Source: Candidatus Gastranaerophilales bacterium (GTDB taxonomy: Bacteria > Cyanobacteriota > Vampirovibrionia > Gastranaerophilales > Gastranaerophilaceae). From it: 64,000 nt of DNA. Position numbers and translations under genes: made by a program. Shown one piece after another: positions 8,100-16,860 of the stretch (position 1 is its first letter; each line of letters starts with the position of its first letter). The notes under the pieces are model-generated. The model did not search any database and was not told the DNA's origin. It saw nothing but the letters and a program-made list of their open reading frames with translations. The DNA lies in contig CAJUKY010000005.1 in NCBI GenBank assembly GCA_910587055.1, positions 42,962 through 106,961 on the forward strand. Reading direction: 5' to 3'.

Positions 8100-8312
8100 A
8101 TGAACGCTGAACATAAATCTCTGGATGAAATAAGGGTGGATATATCCTCCTGCGCCTGTGAAGCGGAAGTTTTATTTGCACAAATTTATGAAATGGAAAT
8201 TAACAGAAAAACAATTCTGCTTTCTGAAATAGGTATAAAAATATGTAAAGAACTCGAGAAAAAATGTGAAGATTTAGAAAAATTCACAGAAAAATTAACG
8301 AGAGTTAAATAA
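8100..8312 (+). CDS. Small acidic helical protein of XRE module 1
   Basis: Unrecognised 70-residue cytoplasmic protein, predicted largely helical. The segment LSEIGIKICKELEKKCEDLEK matches LSNLGIKFCKELHTDCKQFEK in the 31.5-kb module protein, so the two are homologous. The conserved GIKxCKEL and a second Cys four residues later are the visible hallmark. The ribosome site is AAGG, 8-9 nt before the ATG. Divergent from an XRE regulator with a shared control region. It could be a regulator partner, antitoxin-like protein or signal-sensing partner; the sequence does not decide. Confidence 0.75.
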   Translation: MNAEHKSLDEIRVDISSCACEAEVLFAQIYEMEINRKTILLSEIGIKICKELEKKCEDLEKFTEKLTRVK

Positions 8313-8382
8313 ATATCCGCAATATGGTTTAGTTTATTTTCCTGAAAATATAGTATAATCTTTTTGTAAAGGAAGGGTTATT

Positions 8383-10170
8383 TTGTTAAATAATATAAAA
8401 AGTTTGGAAAATAAAGACTATGCCGAATTAAAAGAAAGATTAATTTCCCTTTTTAATACGGTTGTGGAAGATAATAAAAAGATAAATCTTGTTGATATTG
8501 ATAATTTAAGAAAAACTGCAATCGCAATTAAAGCCTTTGATTTAGTATCTTTTTCAATGTCTTTGTTTGCTTATTTAAATTATAAACTCCATAAATTAAA
8601 TTATTATAAAACACTTGCAATTTTAAACGATGCAAAATATCTTGCAATGTCATCAGCTTCATATCCCGCACAAAAAATCAATAATTTTTTTACGGGATTG
8701 ATTGAATTTGAAGAGGGAAATTATGATGTTTCTCTGGAATTAATAAACAGGGCTTTAAACATCATTGTTTCTGATGAATTTGACTTTGATTTTAATGAAA
8801 AAATTTCAGGCTTTGAAGATAAAATTAAAAAATTACAGCAAAAAAAGATAATTTCATCCGAAAAGCCGAGCTTCATCCCCGAACACCACGGTGAAGACCC
8901 GCTCATTGCGCTTTTAAAAGTGGGAAGAACCATTGCGCTTGAAACAAACCTTGATAATCTTTTAACAATAATAGCGCAGGAAATAAAACTGGCGCTTGAT
9001 GCGGACAGATGTACGGTTTTCCTTCTTGATGAAGAGAAAAAAGAATTGTGGTCTAAGGTTGCACTCGGGATGAATACAAAAGAAATAAGGTTTGATTCAA
9101 GCCTCGGCCTTGCAGGACATGTTGCAACAACCGGCGAAACGGTTAATATTAAAGAAGCATATAAAGATAAAAGGTTTAATAAAGAGATTGATAAAAAATC
9201 AGGCTATGTTACAAAATCAATCCTTTGTATGCCGATTAGAAATTTAAGCCACCAGATTGTGGGCGTATTTCAGGTTTTAAACAAAAAAGACGGATACTTC
9301 ACGGAAAAAGATGAAGATTTATTGATTGCAATAGGATCATCCGCAGGTATTGCGCTTGAAAATGCAACATTATTCAATAAACAAAAACAATTTATCGAAG
9401 AGCAAAAGCTTTTATTATCAAGCTTTGTAGATACATTATCAGCCTCTATTGATGCCAGAGATAAAATAACCTCAGGCCATTCAAAAAGGGTTACAATGTA
9501 CACTATGCTTATCTGCGATAAATTAAATTTTGATGATAAGCAAAAAGAAGTAATAAGACAGGCATCTTTGCTGCATGATATAGGAAAAATCGGCATTAGA
9601 GATTCCGTTCTCCAAAAAGAAGGTAAATTAACGGATGATGAATATAAACATATTCAAGAACACGTTAAAATTACCTATGACATACTTTCAAGGATTTATT
9701 TTTCAAAAGAATATGAAGATATAGCACGCATTGCAGCATCTCACCATGAAAAATTTGACGGCAGCGGATATTACAGAAAACTTTCAGGAAACAATATTCC
9801 TTTAGGCGGAAGAATTTTAGCCGTATCCGATGTATTTGATGCCATAACATCAAAAAGACATTACAGGTCTAAAATGCCTATTGAAAAAGCAATTGACATT
9901 TTAATAAAAGATTCGGGCACCCATTTTGACAGCAGAATGGTAGATACATTCTTATCAATTGAAACTGATAAAATAATAAATGTTATGATAACCGATAGCA
10001 AAAAACTTGAAGATAATGATAAAATAGTATTAAGTAATTATAATCTTCTGAATCTTTATAACCTGATTGTTAATCACAATGAAAGAGAACATACATCGGA
10101 AGAAGACAGGTTTATTTCAACATTTTTAAAATACTACAACGATAACGTTGAAGAAAACAAGGATGAATAA
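8383..10170 (+). CDS. GAF and HD-GYP domain protein, probable c-di-GMP phosphodiesterase
   Basis: Cytoplasmic signalling protein of 595 residues. The N-terminal 180 residues are helical with no clear family, a GAF domain covers about 185-330, and an HD-GYP domain covers about 350-530. The metal-binding HD is intact (LLHDIGKIGI, about 396-405), with HHEKFDGSGY downstream. The hallmark GYP reads GYY here, a change at its third residue. It would hydrolyse cyclic di-GMP in response to a ligand bound by GAF (inference). The start is TTG at 8383, chosen because GGAAGGG lies 6 nt upstream. TATAAT at 8354-8359 is a likely -10 box. The exported TPR gene overlaps its stop. Confidence 0.87.
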   Translation: MLNNIKSLENKDYAELKERLISLFNTVVEDNKKINLVDIDNLRKTAIAIKAFDLVSFSMSLFAYLNYKLHKLNYYKTLAILNDAKYLAMSSASYPAQKINNFFTGLIEFEEGNYDVSLELINRALNIIVSDEFDFDFNEKISGFEDKIKKLQQKKIISSEKPSFIPEHHGEDPLIALLKVGRTIALETNLDNLLTIIAQEIKLALDADRCTVFLLDEEKKELWSKVALGMNTKEIRFDSSLGLAGHVATTGETVNIKEAYKDKRFNKEIDKKSGYVTKSILCMPIRNLSHQIVGVFQVLNKKDGYFTEKDEDLLIAIGSSAGIALENATLFNKQKQFIEEQKLLLSSFVDTLSASIDARDKITSGHSKRVTMYTMLICDKLNFDDKQKEVIRQASLLHDIGKIGIRDSVLQKEGKLTDDEYKHIQEHVKITYDILSRIYFSKEYEDIARIAASHHEKFDGSGYYRKLSGNNIPLGGRILAVSDVFDAITSKRHYRSKMPIEKAIDILIKDSGTHFDSRMVDTFLSIETDKIINVMITDSKKLEDNDKIVLSNYNLLNLYNLIVNHNEREHTSEEDRFISTFLKYYNDNVEENKDE

Positions 10171-11866
10171 AAAAAATAAAAAACTTAATAAAAAATATAT
10201 AAGCAAAAAAGCAGTCTGCTCAACCTTACTGTGCGCATTTTTGTTCGCTCAGGAAGCTGCCTTTTGCGCAGGAGCTTTTCCTGTAAGTTCAGGTTCTGAA
10301 GAAGAAAGGGTTCTGGGGATTGAGCCTGTGCGTCCTGCCGTAAATAACAAGCCCAAAGCACAGGAAACTACAATTTCTTTTAATTTAAGCACGGTTGTAG
10401 ACAGCTTTTTAAATTTAGACACAAACCTTGCTAATAATTATGAAAATTTAGACGAAAAAGCACGTCAAAGACAAGATTATATCGATACTACAAAAAGGTT
10501 TAATCAGGGAAATGTTTCTGTAGCATATAACGATTATTTAAAAATATTATCTGAAATTGAAAATGATATTTCGCTTTTAATATTTGCAAACAGTATGTAT
10601 GAAATAGGGTTTTTTACCCTTGGAGATGTGGGGCTTGCAAAAGTTAAAAACCAGACATATTTTCAAAGCCAGATTGATAATTTAAAAAAGAGCCATAAAG
10701 ATACATATCCTCTTGATAAGCAGGAAGAAATATATCTTGCAAAAGCTTATTCATCAATTTATTTTGATAATACACCTGAAGAAATAGCCTTTGATTTAAG
10801 CAAAAAATCAACCCTGCTTGAAAAATCAGATTATGCAAATTTTATTATGGCACAGGCTCTTTTAGAATCAAGACAGTATCAGCAGGCTTTAATGTTTATT
10901 GATGAAGCCATTAAAAGAAATCCCGATAATCCTGCTTATTTATGCTATAAAATAAAGGTTTTAAATAATTCGGGCAAACACAAAGAAGCATATAAATTTT
11001 TGGAAAAATATGAAAATTCAGAAGTTATAACACCTGAATACAGTACAAAATTTTTAATAGAAAAAGAAAATGTGCTTGCAAGCCTTACAAATAACGAAAA
11101 TGATAAAAAATTTCATTTAATTAACATTAATTACCTTAAAGGAGATTATTATAAAGTAATTAACGAGTGCCAGAATATATTAAATTTCAATAAGAATAAT
11201 TATAAAATCTTAACATTGCAGGCACAGAGCCAGTTAAACACAGGAAAAGACGAGCTTGCAAAGAAAAACCTTCTGCAAAGTTTTAATTTAAATAAAAATT
11301 ATGCGCCTACCCTTACGGGGCTTGGAGATATAGCTTATCTTGAAGGAGATAATCTAAAAGCTGTTGAATATTATAAAAAGGCTTCAAAATTAGATAAAAA
11401 CAATATTTTAACACAAATGAAGCTAATATTCTGTTATAAAAAGATACAGGGAAGCGAAAAAACCATAGCAAAAATTGAAAAGCAAATAGAGCTTTTAGCA
11501 GGCAAAAAAAGTCTTTTTTATGAATATTATATGGCTTCCGTTACAATTTTAAAAAACAATAAGGCTTTAAAAAGAGAATATTTACTAAAAGCACTTGCTG
11601 AAAATTTGTTGTTTGAAAGCGCGCAGAGTGCTTATCTTGCATATTTAAACGAAAATAAAAAACAAAAACCCATGGAAAACTTTCTGCATATGATATCTTT
11701 TGTAAATAATTATAATTACAATTATTACTATTTTAAAGGATTATCAGATATGGCAAACGGTGATAAAGCGCTTGCACAGGCTGATATGAAGCATTGTCTT
11801 TCAATTAATCCTGATTTTGAACCTGCGGGTAAATTTTTATCCGGCATGGAAGCAGATGTTATTTAG
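10163..11866 (+). CDS. Exported TPR-repeat protein
   Basis: 567-residue protein with a Lys-rich N-terminus and a hydrophobic signal segment (about 20-36, ending in an AFC-type site), then TPR-like helical repeats. The clearest repeats are at about 210-290 and 310-400 (APTLTGLGDIAYLEGDNLKA). TPR arrays are protein-protein scaffolds, so it probably works in the periplasm or at the outer membrane. The ATG at 10163 overlaps the upstream stop (ATGAATAA), indicating coupling to the HD-GYP gene. A TTG at 10148 is a less likely start. Its role may be linked to c-di-GMP output, by position only. Confidence 0.75.
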   Translation: MNKKNKKLNKKYISKKAVCSTLLCAFLFAQEAAFCAGAFPVSSGSEEERVLGIEPVRPAVNNKPKAQETTISFNLSTVVDSFLNLDTNLANNYENLDEKARQRQDYIDTTKRFNQGNVSVAYNDYLKILSEIENDISLLIFANSMYEIGFFTLGDVGLAKVKNQTYFQSQIDNLKKSHKDTYPLDKQEEIYLAKAYSSIYFDNTPEEIAFDLSKKSTLLEKSDYANFIMAQALLESRQYQQALMFIDEAIKRNPDNPAYLCYKIKVLNNSGKHKEAYKFLEKYENSEVITPEYSTKFLIEKENVLASLTNNENDKKFHLININYLKGDYYKVINECQNILNFNKNNYKILTLQAQSQLNTGKDELAKKNLLQSFNLNKNYAPTLTGLGDIAYLEGDNLKAVEYYKKASKLDKNNILTQMKLIFCYKKIQGSEKTIAKIEKQIELLAGKKSLFYEYYMASVTILKNNKALKREYLLKALAENLLFESAQSAYLAYLNENKKQKPMENFLHMISFVNNYNYNYYYFKGLSDMANGDKALAQADMKHCLSINPDFEPAGKFLSGMEADVI

Positions 11867-11904
11867 TTTGAATAGGCTCGAAAACCCCTTCAAATATGGC
11901 TTTT

Positions 11905-12552
11905 TTAAATTAAATCTTCCCTGAATGTTATCTTTTTGTTTGTGCGGGTGCCTTGTAGAGCATATACTTCAACCCCGAGATATTCTAGCATGCTTGAATC
12001 GTCCGTAAAATTTTTATCTTGCAATTTTTTATGAGCATCAAAAATTGTTTCAAAATCAAACCCCTGCGGAGTTTGCGCGCAAAATACGGTATTTCTGTCT
12101 ATAGTTTTTATTATTTTGCCTGTTTCATCCATTATTTTTATTGTATCCGTTGCATAAACTCCGACACATACACCTTTATATTCTTTTAATTTTTCAATTG
12201 TTTCTTTAATCGTTTCAGGTTCTATAAAAGGCCTTGCGCCGTCATGGATTAAAACAATATCACATCCTCCTGCATCTTTACAGGTTAAAAGCCCGTTAAA
12301 TATTGATTTCTGGCGGGTTTCTCCAAAAGGTGCAAATTTTATTTTATTGCAGGCTGTAAATTTTTCAATATGTTCTTTAACATCATCATGGCAAGGAATT
12401 ATTATTTCATCGCAAAAAGGAAGAAATTTTTCAATAGCGGTAATTATTACTGATTTCCCGTTCTTTAAAGGCTCAAGCAGCTTGTTTGAGCCGAATCTGT
12501 TTGAAACTCCGCCCGCCGTTATAATTGCGGTAATTTTGTCAAAAGTGTTCAT
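11905..12552 (-). CDS. ispD: 2-C-methyl-D-erythritol 4-phosphate cytidylyltransferase
   Basis: Third enzyme of the MEP isoprenoid pathway: joins CTP and methylerythritol phosphate. It shows ITAGGVSNRFGSNK (CTP loop, about 11-24), VLIHDGARPF (about 100), TPQGF (about 153) and TDDSSMLEYLG. The length of 215 is close to the usual 225-235. It overlaps the thiL 3' end by 14 nt, so it is the last gene of the run that begins with the Tad genes. Confidence 0.9.
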   Translation of the reverse strand: MNTFDKITAIITAGGVSNRFGSNKLLEPLKNGKSVIITAIEKFLPFCDEIIIPCHDDVKEHIEKFTACNKIKFAPFGETRQKSIFNGLLTCKDAGGCDIVLIHDGARPFIEPETIKETIEKLKEYKGVCVGVYATDTIKIMDETGKIIKTIDRNTVFCAQTPQGFDFETIFDAHKKLQDKNFTDDSSMLEYLGVEVYALQGTRTNKKITFREDLI

Positions 12553-13441
12553 AGCTTAAATCTTCCGTTAATTCTCTGCCGTCAATTAAAATTTTATCTT
12601 CCGTTATTTTTCCTATAACGCTGATATTTTTACCGTCTAAAAGCGGGAAAATCTTTTCAAAATCTGATTTTTCAAGACATATCAAAAGCCCATAGTCTTC
12701 TCCGCCAAATAAAACATCATTAAAATCATCATTTTTCTTTAAAATTTTATCAAATTCTATGCTAAAACCTGTGCCTGAGGCCTCGGAGATTTTTTTCATC
12801 CCGTCATAAAGCCCGTCGGATGTATCCATCATAGCGTAAGGCTGTTTGCAGTTTTTAGCGATAATGTCGCTTATTTCAGGGTAAAGCTCGGGCTCTATGT
12901 GGCTTTTTATAAAGTATTCTCTGTTTTCATCCGTACATTCAAAAATACCGTTTAAAATTTTAAACCCTGCGGCACTTGACCCGTGGTATCCCGCAAGAAG
13001 CACGATATATCCCGGTTTTGCATTTTTTCTTGATGATATGTTTCTGTTTTTTGTATTTCCGAAAACGGTTATTGCGGCCGTGATTTTATCTCCGCCTGTT
13101 AAATCGCCCCCGATTATTTTAAGCCCGTATTTTTGACAGATTTCATCCGCACCCGTATAAAAATCTTTAATAAAATCTTCATTTAACGCACCTGAAAGCG
13201 AAACGGTTAAATATTCAGGTTTTGCACCGGATGATAAAATATCGCTGATATTTACAAGAAGAGCTTTTTTACCGAGGACATAAGGCGAAATTGTATTTAA
13301 ATCAAAATGCACACCTTCAACAAGCGAATCAGAAGACACAACAAGACCGCATTCCCGAAGATATGCACAATCATCCCCGAGATATGATGAATCCTCAAGA
13401 GTATTTGATATAATTTGCAAAAACCGCGCTTCTTTTTTCAT
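12539..13441 (-). CDS. thiL: Thiamine-monophosphate kinase
   Basis: Phosphorylates thiamine monophosphate to thiamine diphosphate, the final step of cofactor synthesis. It has the Mg/ATP-binding Asp cluster of ThiL: DDCAYL (about 19-24), SSDSLVEGVHFD (about 36-47), IGGDLTGGD (about 110), MDTSDGLYDG (about 208) and FGGEDYGLL (about 250). The length of 300 is normal. It lies 15 nt after aroQ and overlaps ispD. thiG is also in this window (41 kb) but not adjacent. Confidence 0.92.
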   Translation of the reverse strand: MKKEARFLQIISNTLEDSSYLGDDCAYLRECGLVVSSDSLVEGVHFDLNTISPYVLGKKALLVNISDILSSGAKPEYLTVSLSGALNEDFIKDFYTGADEICQKYGLKIIGGDLTGGDKITAAITVFGNTKNRNISSRKNAKPGYIVLLAGYHGSSAAGFKILNGIFECTDENREYFIKSHIEPELYPEISDIIAKNCKQPYAMMDTSDGLYDGMKKISEASGTGFSIEFDKILKKNDDFNDVLFGGEDYGLLICLEKSDFEKIFPLLDGKNISVIGKITEDKILIDGRELTEDLSYEHF

Positions 13442-13456
13442 AAAAAAGCCTGTATA

Positions 13457-13894
13457 TTAATTTTCCAAGTATTTAACAAGACAAAAAAGCCCTGCAAGAT
13501 AGCCGTTTTTGCCAAAACCTGAAATCTGACCTATGCAGGAAAGGGCAGTTATTGATTTTTTTCTGAAATCTTCTCTGGCATTGATATTTGAAAGGTGAAT
13601 TTCAACGGTTGGAATATTTACAGCCTTAATTGCATCAGCTATTGCAACGGATGTATGCGTATAAGCTGCAGGATTAATGATTATACCGTTATAAAGCTCT
13701 TTTGCGGATTGAATTTTATCCACAATTTCTCCTTCATGGTTTGATTGAAAAAACTCAATTTCAACCCCGCTAAAAGATTTAGAATATTCAAGTATTTCTT
13801 TTTCAATATCCAAAAGTGTTACGGTACCGTATATTTCAGGTTCTCTTGTACCAAGCAAATTTAAATTCGGACCATTTAAAACAAGAATTTTCAT
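13457..13894 (-). CDS. aroQ: 3-dehydroquinate dehydratase, type II
   Basis: Dehydrates 3-dehydroquinate to 3-dehydroshikimate in the shikimate pathway; cytoplasmic dodecamer in the family. It shows LNGPNLNLLGTREPEIYG (about 5-22, with the catalytic Arg and Tyr of the flexible loop), FQSNHEGEIVD (about 49), INPAAYTHTS (about 73) and EIHLSNINARE (about 97). The length of 145 is typical. A Shine-Dalgarno (GAGG) precedes the ATG. It sits 18 nt after ribD within the same minus-strand run. Confidence 0.95.
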   Translation of the reverse strand: MKILVLNGPNLNLLGTREPEIYGTVTLLDIEKEILEYSKSFSGVEIEFFQSNHEGEIVDKIQSAKELYNGIIINPAAYTHTSVAIADAIKAVNIPTVEIHLSNINAREDFRKKSITALSCIGQISGFGKNGYLAGLFCLVKYLEN

Positions 13895-13912
13895 TAAATT
13901 TCCTCTTTTCTT

Positions 13913-14983
13913 TTATAAGGATTTTTCTTTATCATACAGGAATTTCCCCGTAATTAAAATATCATTTTTTAATTTTTTAGCGTTTAAATCCTTTAATTGT
14001 ATACAGTCATCAGGCGAATTAAAGAAAAATCCGTCTATAAAAGACTTACCCCCGCCGAAAATTTTCGGTGCCATAAATATTGAAATTTCATCCGCTTCGC
14101 CTGAATCCATTATGCTTGAATTTAAGCCGCACCCGCCTTCAACAAGCACATTATATATACCGAGAGAATAAAGTGTCTTAAAAAGACTGTCATACCCTTC
14201 AAAATTAATTTTTTGAATGTGTTCAGGATATTTATTTTTTGAATTGGTAATAATAATTATCTTTTCCGTATTATTCTTAAAAACATTGTATTCAAGCGGA
14301 ATTACTCCTTTTTTATCCATAATAATTCTTATAGGATTTTTAGCACCTTTAATCCTTGCGGTTAAATTGGGATTATCAGCTAAAACAGTTCCTGAACCTG
14401 TCATTATGGCCTGATATTCGCCTCTCATTTTATGAACAAGATTTCTTGAATAATCATCCGTTATCCATTTTGATTTTCCGTTTTGAAGGGCAATTTTCGA
14501 ATCCATCGTAATTGCCGTTTTAATCATAATATAAGGTTTTTTTTGCATGATATTTTTTATAAAAACCTTGTTTAATTCTTTTGCTTCATCTTCTAAAACC
14601 CCTGTTATTACTTCAATTCCTGCATTTTGAAGTTTTTTAATACCGCCCCCCGATACAACAGGATTAGGATCTTTCATTGCACAAACAACTTTTTTAATTC
14701 TGCTTTCTATTATTAAATCAGCACATGGCGGAGTTTTCCCGAAATGCGAGCACGGTTCAAGATTAACAAAAAGAGTTGAGCCTTTTAAATTTTTACCGCA
14801 ATTAAGAATTGCATTCCTTTCAGCGTGGTTTCCACCGAATTTTTGATGATATCCTTCCGTTAAAATATTCCCGTCATCATCCGCAATAACACACCCCACC
14901 ATAGGATTGGGAGAAACGGCACCCTGCCCTTTTTTTGCAAGGAGTAAACATCTTTTCATCATTTTTTTATAAAATTTATTCAT
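13913..14983 (-). CDS. ribD: Bifunctional riboflavin biosynthesis deaminase/reductase
   Basis: Two steps of riboflavin synthesis: deamination of the pyrimidine by the N-terminal domain, then NADPH-dependent reduction by the C-terminal domain. The deaminase zinc site is visible as GGNHAERNAI (about 50-59) and LEPCSHFGKTPPCADL (about 75-90). The reductase half starts near 145 (YIMIKTAITMDSKIAL) and includes VEGGCGLNSSIM near 282. The length of 356 is standard. Other rib genes are not in the window. It follows tadC by only 5 nt. Confidence 0.94.
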   Translation of the reverse strand: MNKFYKKMMKRCLLLAKKGQGAVSPNPMVGCVIADDDGNILTEGYHQKFGGNHAERNAILNCGKNLKGSTLFVNLEPCSHFGKTPPCADLIIESRIKKVVCAMKDPNPVVSGGGIKKLQNAGIEVITGVLEDEAKELNKVFIKNIMQKKPYIMIKTAITMDSKIALQNGKSKWITDDYSRNLVHKMRGEYQAIMTGSGTVLADNPNLTARIKGAKNPIRIIMDKKGVIPLEYNVFKNNTEKIIIITNSKNKYPEHIQKINFEGYDSLFKTLYSLGIYNVLVEGGCGLNSSIMDSGEADEISIFMAPKIFGGGKSFIDGFFFNSPDDCIQLKDLNAKKLKNDILITGKFLYDKEKSL

Positions 14984-14988
14984 AATTT

Positions 14989-15888
14989 TTACATTGTTTT
15001 TAGCGCTTCAAGAAGCTTAATGATTGAAGGATACAAAATAACGATAAACATCGCGGGAAGCAAAAATAAAACCATAGGAATTGTCATTTTAGCCGATGAA
15101 GTCTGCACAAGTTCTTCCACTCTCTGTTTTTTTCTGCTTCTTAAAGTATCACAATAAACGGATAGCGGCTGAACAACGCTTGTTCCCATAGTTTCCGATT
15201 GAAGCAAAAGCGCAACAAAGGATTGCAAATCCTTGCAGCGTATCCTTCTTGTAAGGTTTTTAAGCGCGTCATGACGCGGTATACCTGATGCTACATCTTG
15301 AGAAAGCCTTATAAATTCATACCCTATTGTAGGGGAAAATGATTTAAATTCACGTCCTACACGTTCTATTGCGCTGTCTAAACCAAGCCCCGCCTCCACA
15401 CAAACAGACAGCATATCAATTGCATCCGGAAAATTCTTATTAAAATCCTTTTCTCTTGATTTTATAAGCTTTTTTATCCTCATTTCAGGATACTTATACG
15501 CAAAATATATTGCAACAATGCTCAAACCCAGAACAATGGTATTTAATTTATAGATTACAAGAAAAATAATACAAAGCATTGACACAATTAAAACAACCAT
15601 GAGTCTTCTGTTTTCAAAATCCAAAATATCATCCTCGGATGACGGAGCGCCGACTCTGACTAAAAGTTCCTTGATTTTGTTTTTAAAATTTACATCCTTA
15701 ATATTTCCTGCGGTAAAAGGTTTTAATATTTCAAGAACATTATCAAAAAATTGTTTTGAGCTTGTTTTATATTTTTTTCCGGCGCTTTTTAGTCTTGTTT
15801 TTAAAAAACTGTCTTCTTTCTCAAGAATGATAAAAGTTATATATGCTGCCCAGAGAGCGAATATTAAAGGTATTACAAGATAATTCAT
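14989..15888 (-). CDS. tadC: Tad pilus assembly membrane protein TadC
   Basis: Inner-membrane platform protein of the Tad (tight adherence, Flp pilus) secretion system. It belongs to the GspF family: an N-terminal helix, two helices near 95-135, a cytoplasmic GspF domain with DAIDMLSVCVEAGLGLDSAI (about 155-174) and a C-terminal membrane helix (MVLFLLPAMFIVILYPSII). It pairs with TadB, which lies 9 nt upstream. The length of 299 is typical. Confidence 0.87.
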   Translation of the reverse strand: MNYLVIPLIFALWAAYITFIILEKEDSFLKTRLKSAGKKYKTSSKQFFDNVLEILKPFTAGNIKDVNFKNKIKELLVRVGAPSSEDDILDFENRRLMVVLIVSMLCIIFLVIYKLNTIVLGLSIVAIYFAYKYPEMRIKKLIKSREKDFNKNFPDAIDMLSVCVEAGLGLDSAIERVGREFKSFSPTIGYEFIRLSQDVASGIPRHDALKNLTRRIRCKDLQSFVALLLQSETMGTSVVQPLSVYCDTLRSRKKQRVEELVQTSSAKMTIPMVLFLLPAMFIVILYPSIIKLLEALKTM

Positions 15889-15897
15889 TTAGTTTTC

Positions 15898-16860
15898 CTA
15901 TATTTCAATTGAGAGAATTTTTGTTATGCAATAAATCCCTAAAATTACCATGCCTATTGCAGTTAAAAGAGCTATATTTCCCTGCTGCGTATGCAAAAGA
16001 GGGTCCATATATCCGGGGGATATAAAAAATAGAACAACTGCAATTAAAGGAGGAACAAGGGTTAAGATTATTCCTGAAAATTTTGACTGGGCGGTTTGAG
16101 CCCTTAATTGCCCGAGCATTTTAAACCGTTCTCTTATTGTAACGGAAAGACCGTCCAGAATTCTTGCTAAATTTCCCCCTACCTCTCTTTGAAGAAGTAC
16201 TGCTGTTGTAAAAAATTTTAAATCCATACTGAACGGCATGGTTTTTGTTAAAGATAAAATTGCATCTTTTGTATCAATACCGAAAGCAATTTCATCTACG
16301 GTATTTTTAAAAACCTGATTAATGGGAGAAGGCATTTCTTTAACTATCACATCAAATGCACTGTATAAAGAATGCCCCGCTCTTAAAGAGCTTGATAATA
16401 AATCAAGAGCTTCAGGAAACTGTTGTGTAAAAAGATTTGTTCTTTTCATTATTAAAAATTTTACGGCAACAAAAGGAATGCTTGCCGCAAAAATACCCAA
16501 TAGAGCACAATATGGTGTAGTAAAAGCCGCTATTAAAAAGAAAGGAAATGCACAGAGCGCTGAAATTAAGATGAATACATCCACCTGAATATCAAGCCCT
16601 GCATAGTAAAGCTGATCTTTCAAAAATTCTGCGGGCTTGAAGTTTTTTAAATATTTTCCTAAAAAACCAAATTTAAAATCGTTTCCGATTGTGATAAAAT
16701 CCGCAGGTATTCTGCCATCCTGTTCGCTGCCGCTTTTTTTAATATTTTCAAGACGCTTTTCTATTTCAGGTGCTCTTGGAATACGCACCTTATATAAATT
16801 TGCAACAAATATAAAGCATAAAAAGCCTAGTATTATTGAAACCAGCAAGGGCATTATCAT
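15898..16860 (-). CDS. tadB: Tad pilus assembly membrane protein TadB
   Basis: Second GspF-type inner-membrane protein of the Tad system. It has an N-terminal anchor (about 2-20), a membrane pair near 92-130, the GspF-domain motif PEALDLLSSSLRAGHSLYSA (about 150-169) and C-terminal helices. Its start overlaps the end of the tadA gene by 4 nt (ATGA), indicating translational coupling. It works with TadC to couple the TadA ATPase to pilin extrusion. Confidence 0.87.
   Translation of the reverse strand: MIMPLLVSIILGFLCFIFVANLYKVRIPRAPEIEKRLENIKKSGSEQDGRIPADFITIGNDFKFGFLGKYLKNFKPAEFLKDQLYYAGLDIQVDVFILISALCAFPFFLIAAFTTPYCALLGIFAASIPFVAVKFLIMKRTNLFTQQFPEALDLLSSSLRAGHSLYSAFDVIVKEMPSPINQVFKNTVDEIAFGIDTKDAILSLTKTMPFSMDLKFFTTAVLLQREVGGNLARILDGLSVTIRERFKMLGQLRAQTAQSKFSGIILTLVPPLIAVVLFFISPGYMDPLLHTQQGNIALLTAIGMVILGIYCITKILSIEI

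Noticed and set aside
7652..8312. Prophage immunity region (cI/cro type)
   Set aside because: The divergent layout resembles one, but no phage, integrase or attachment-like genes lie nearby, and the same layout recurs at two other places among housekeeping genes.
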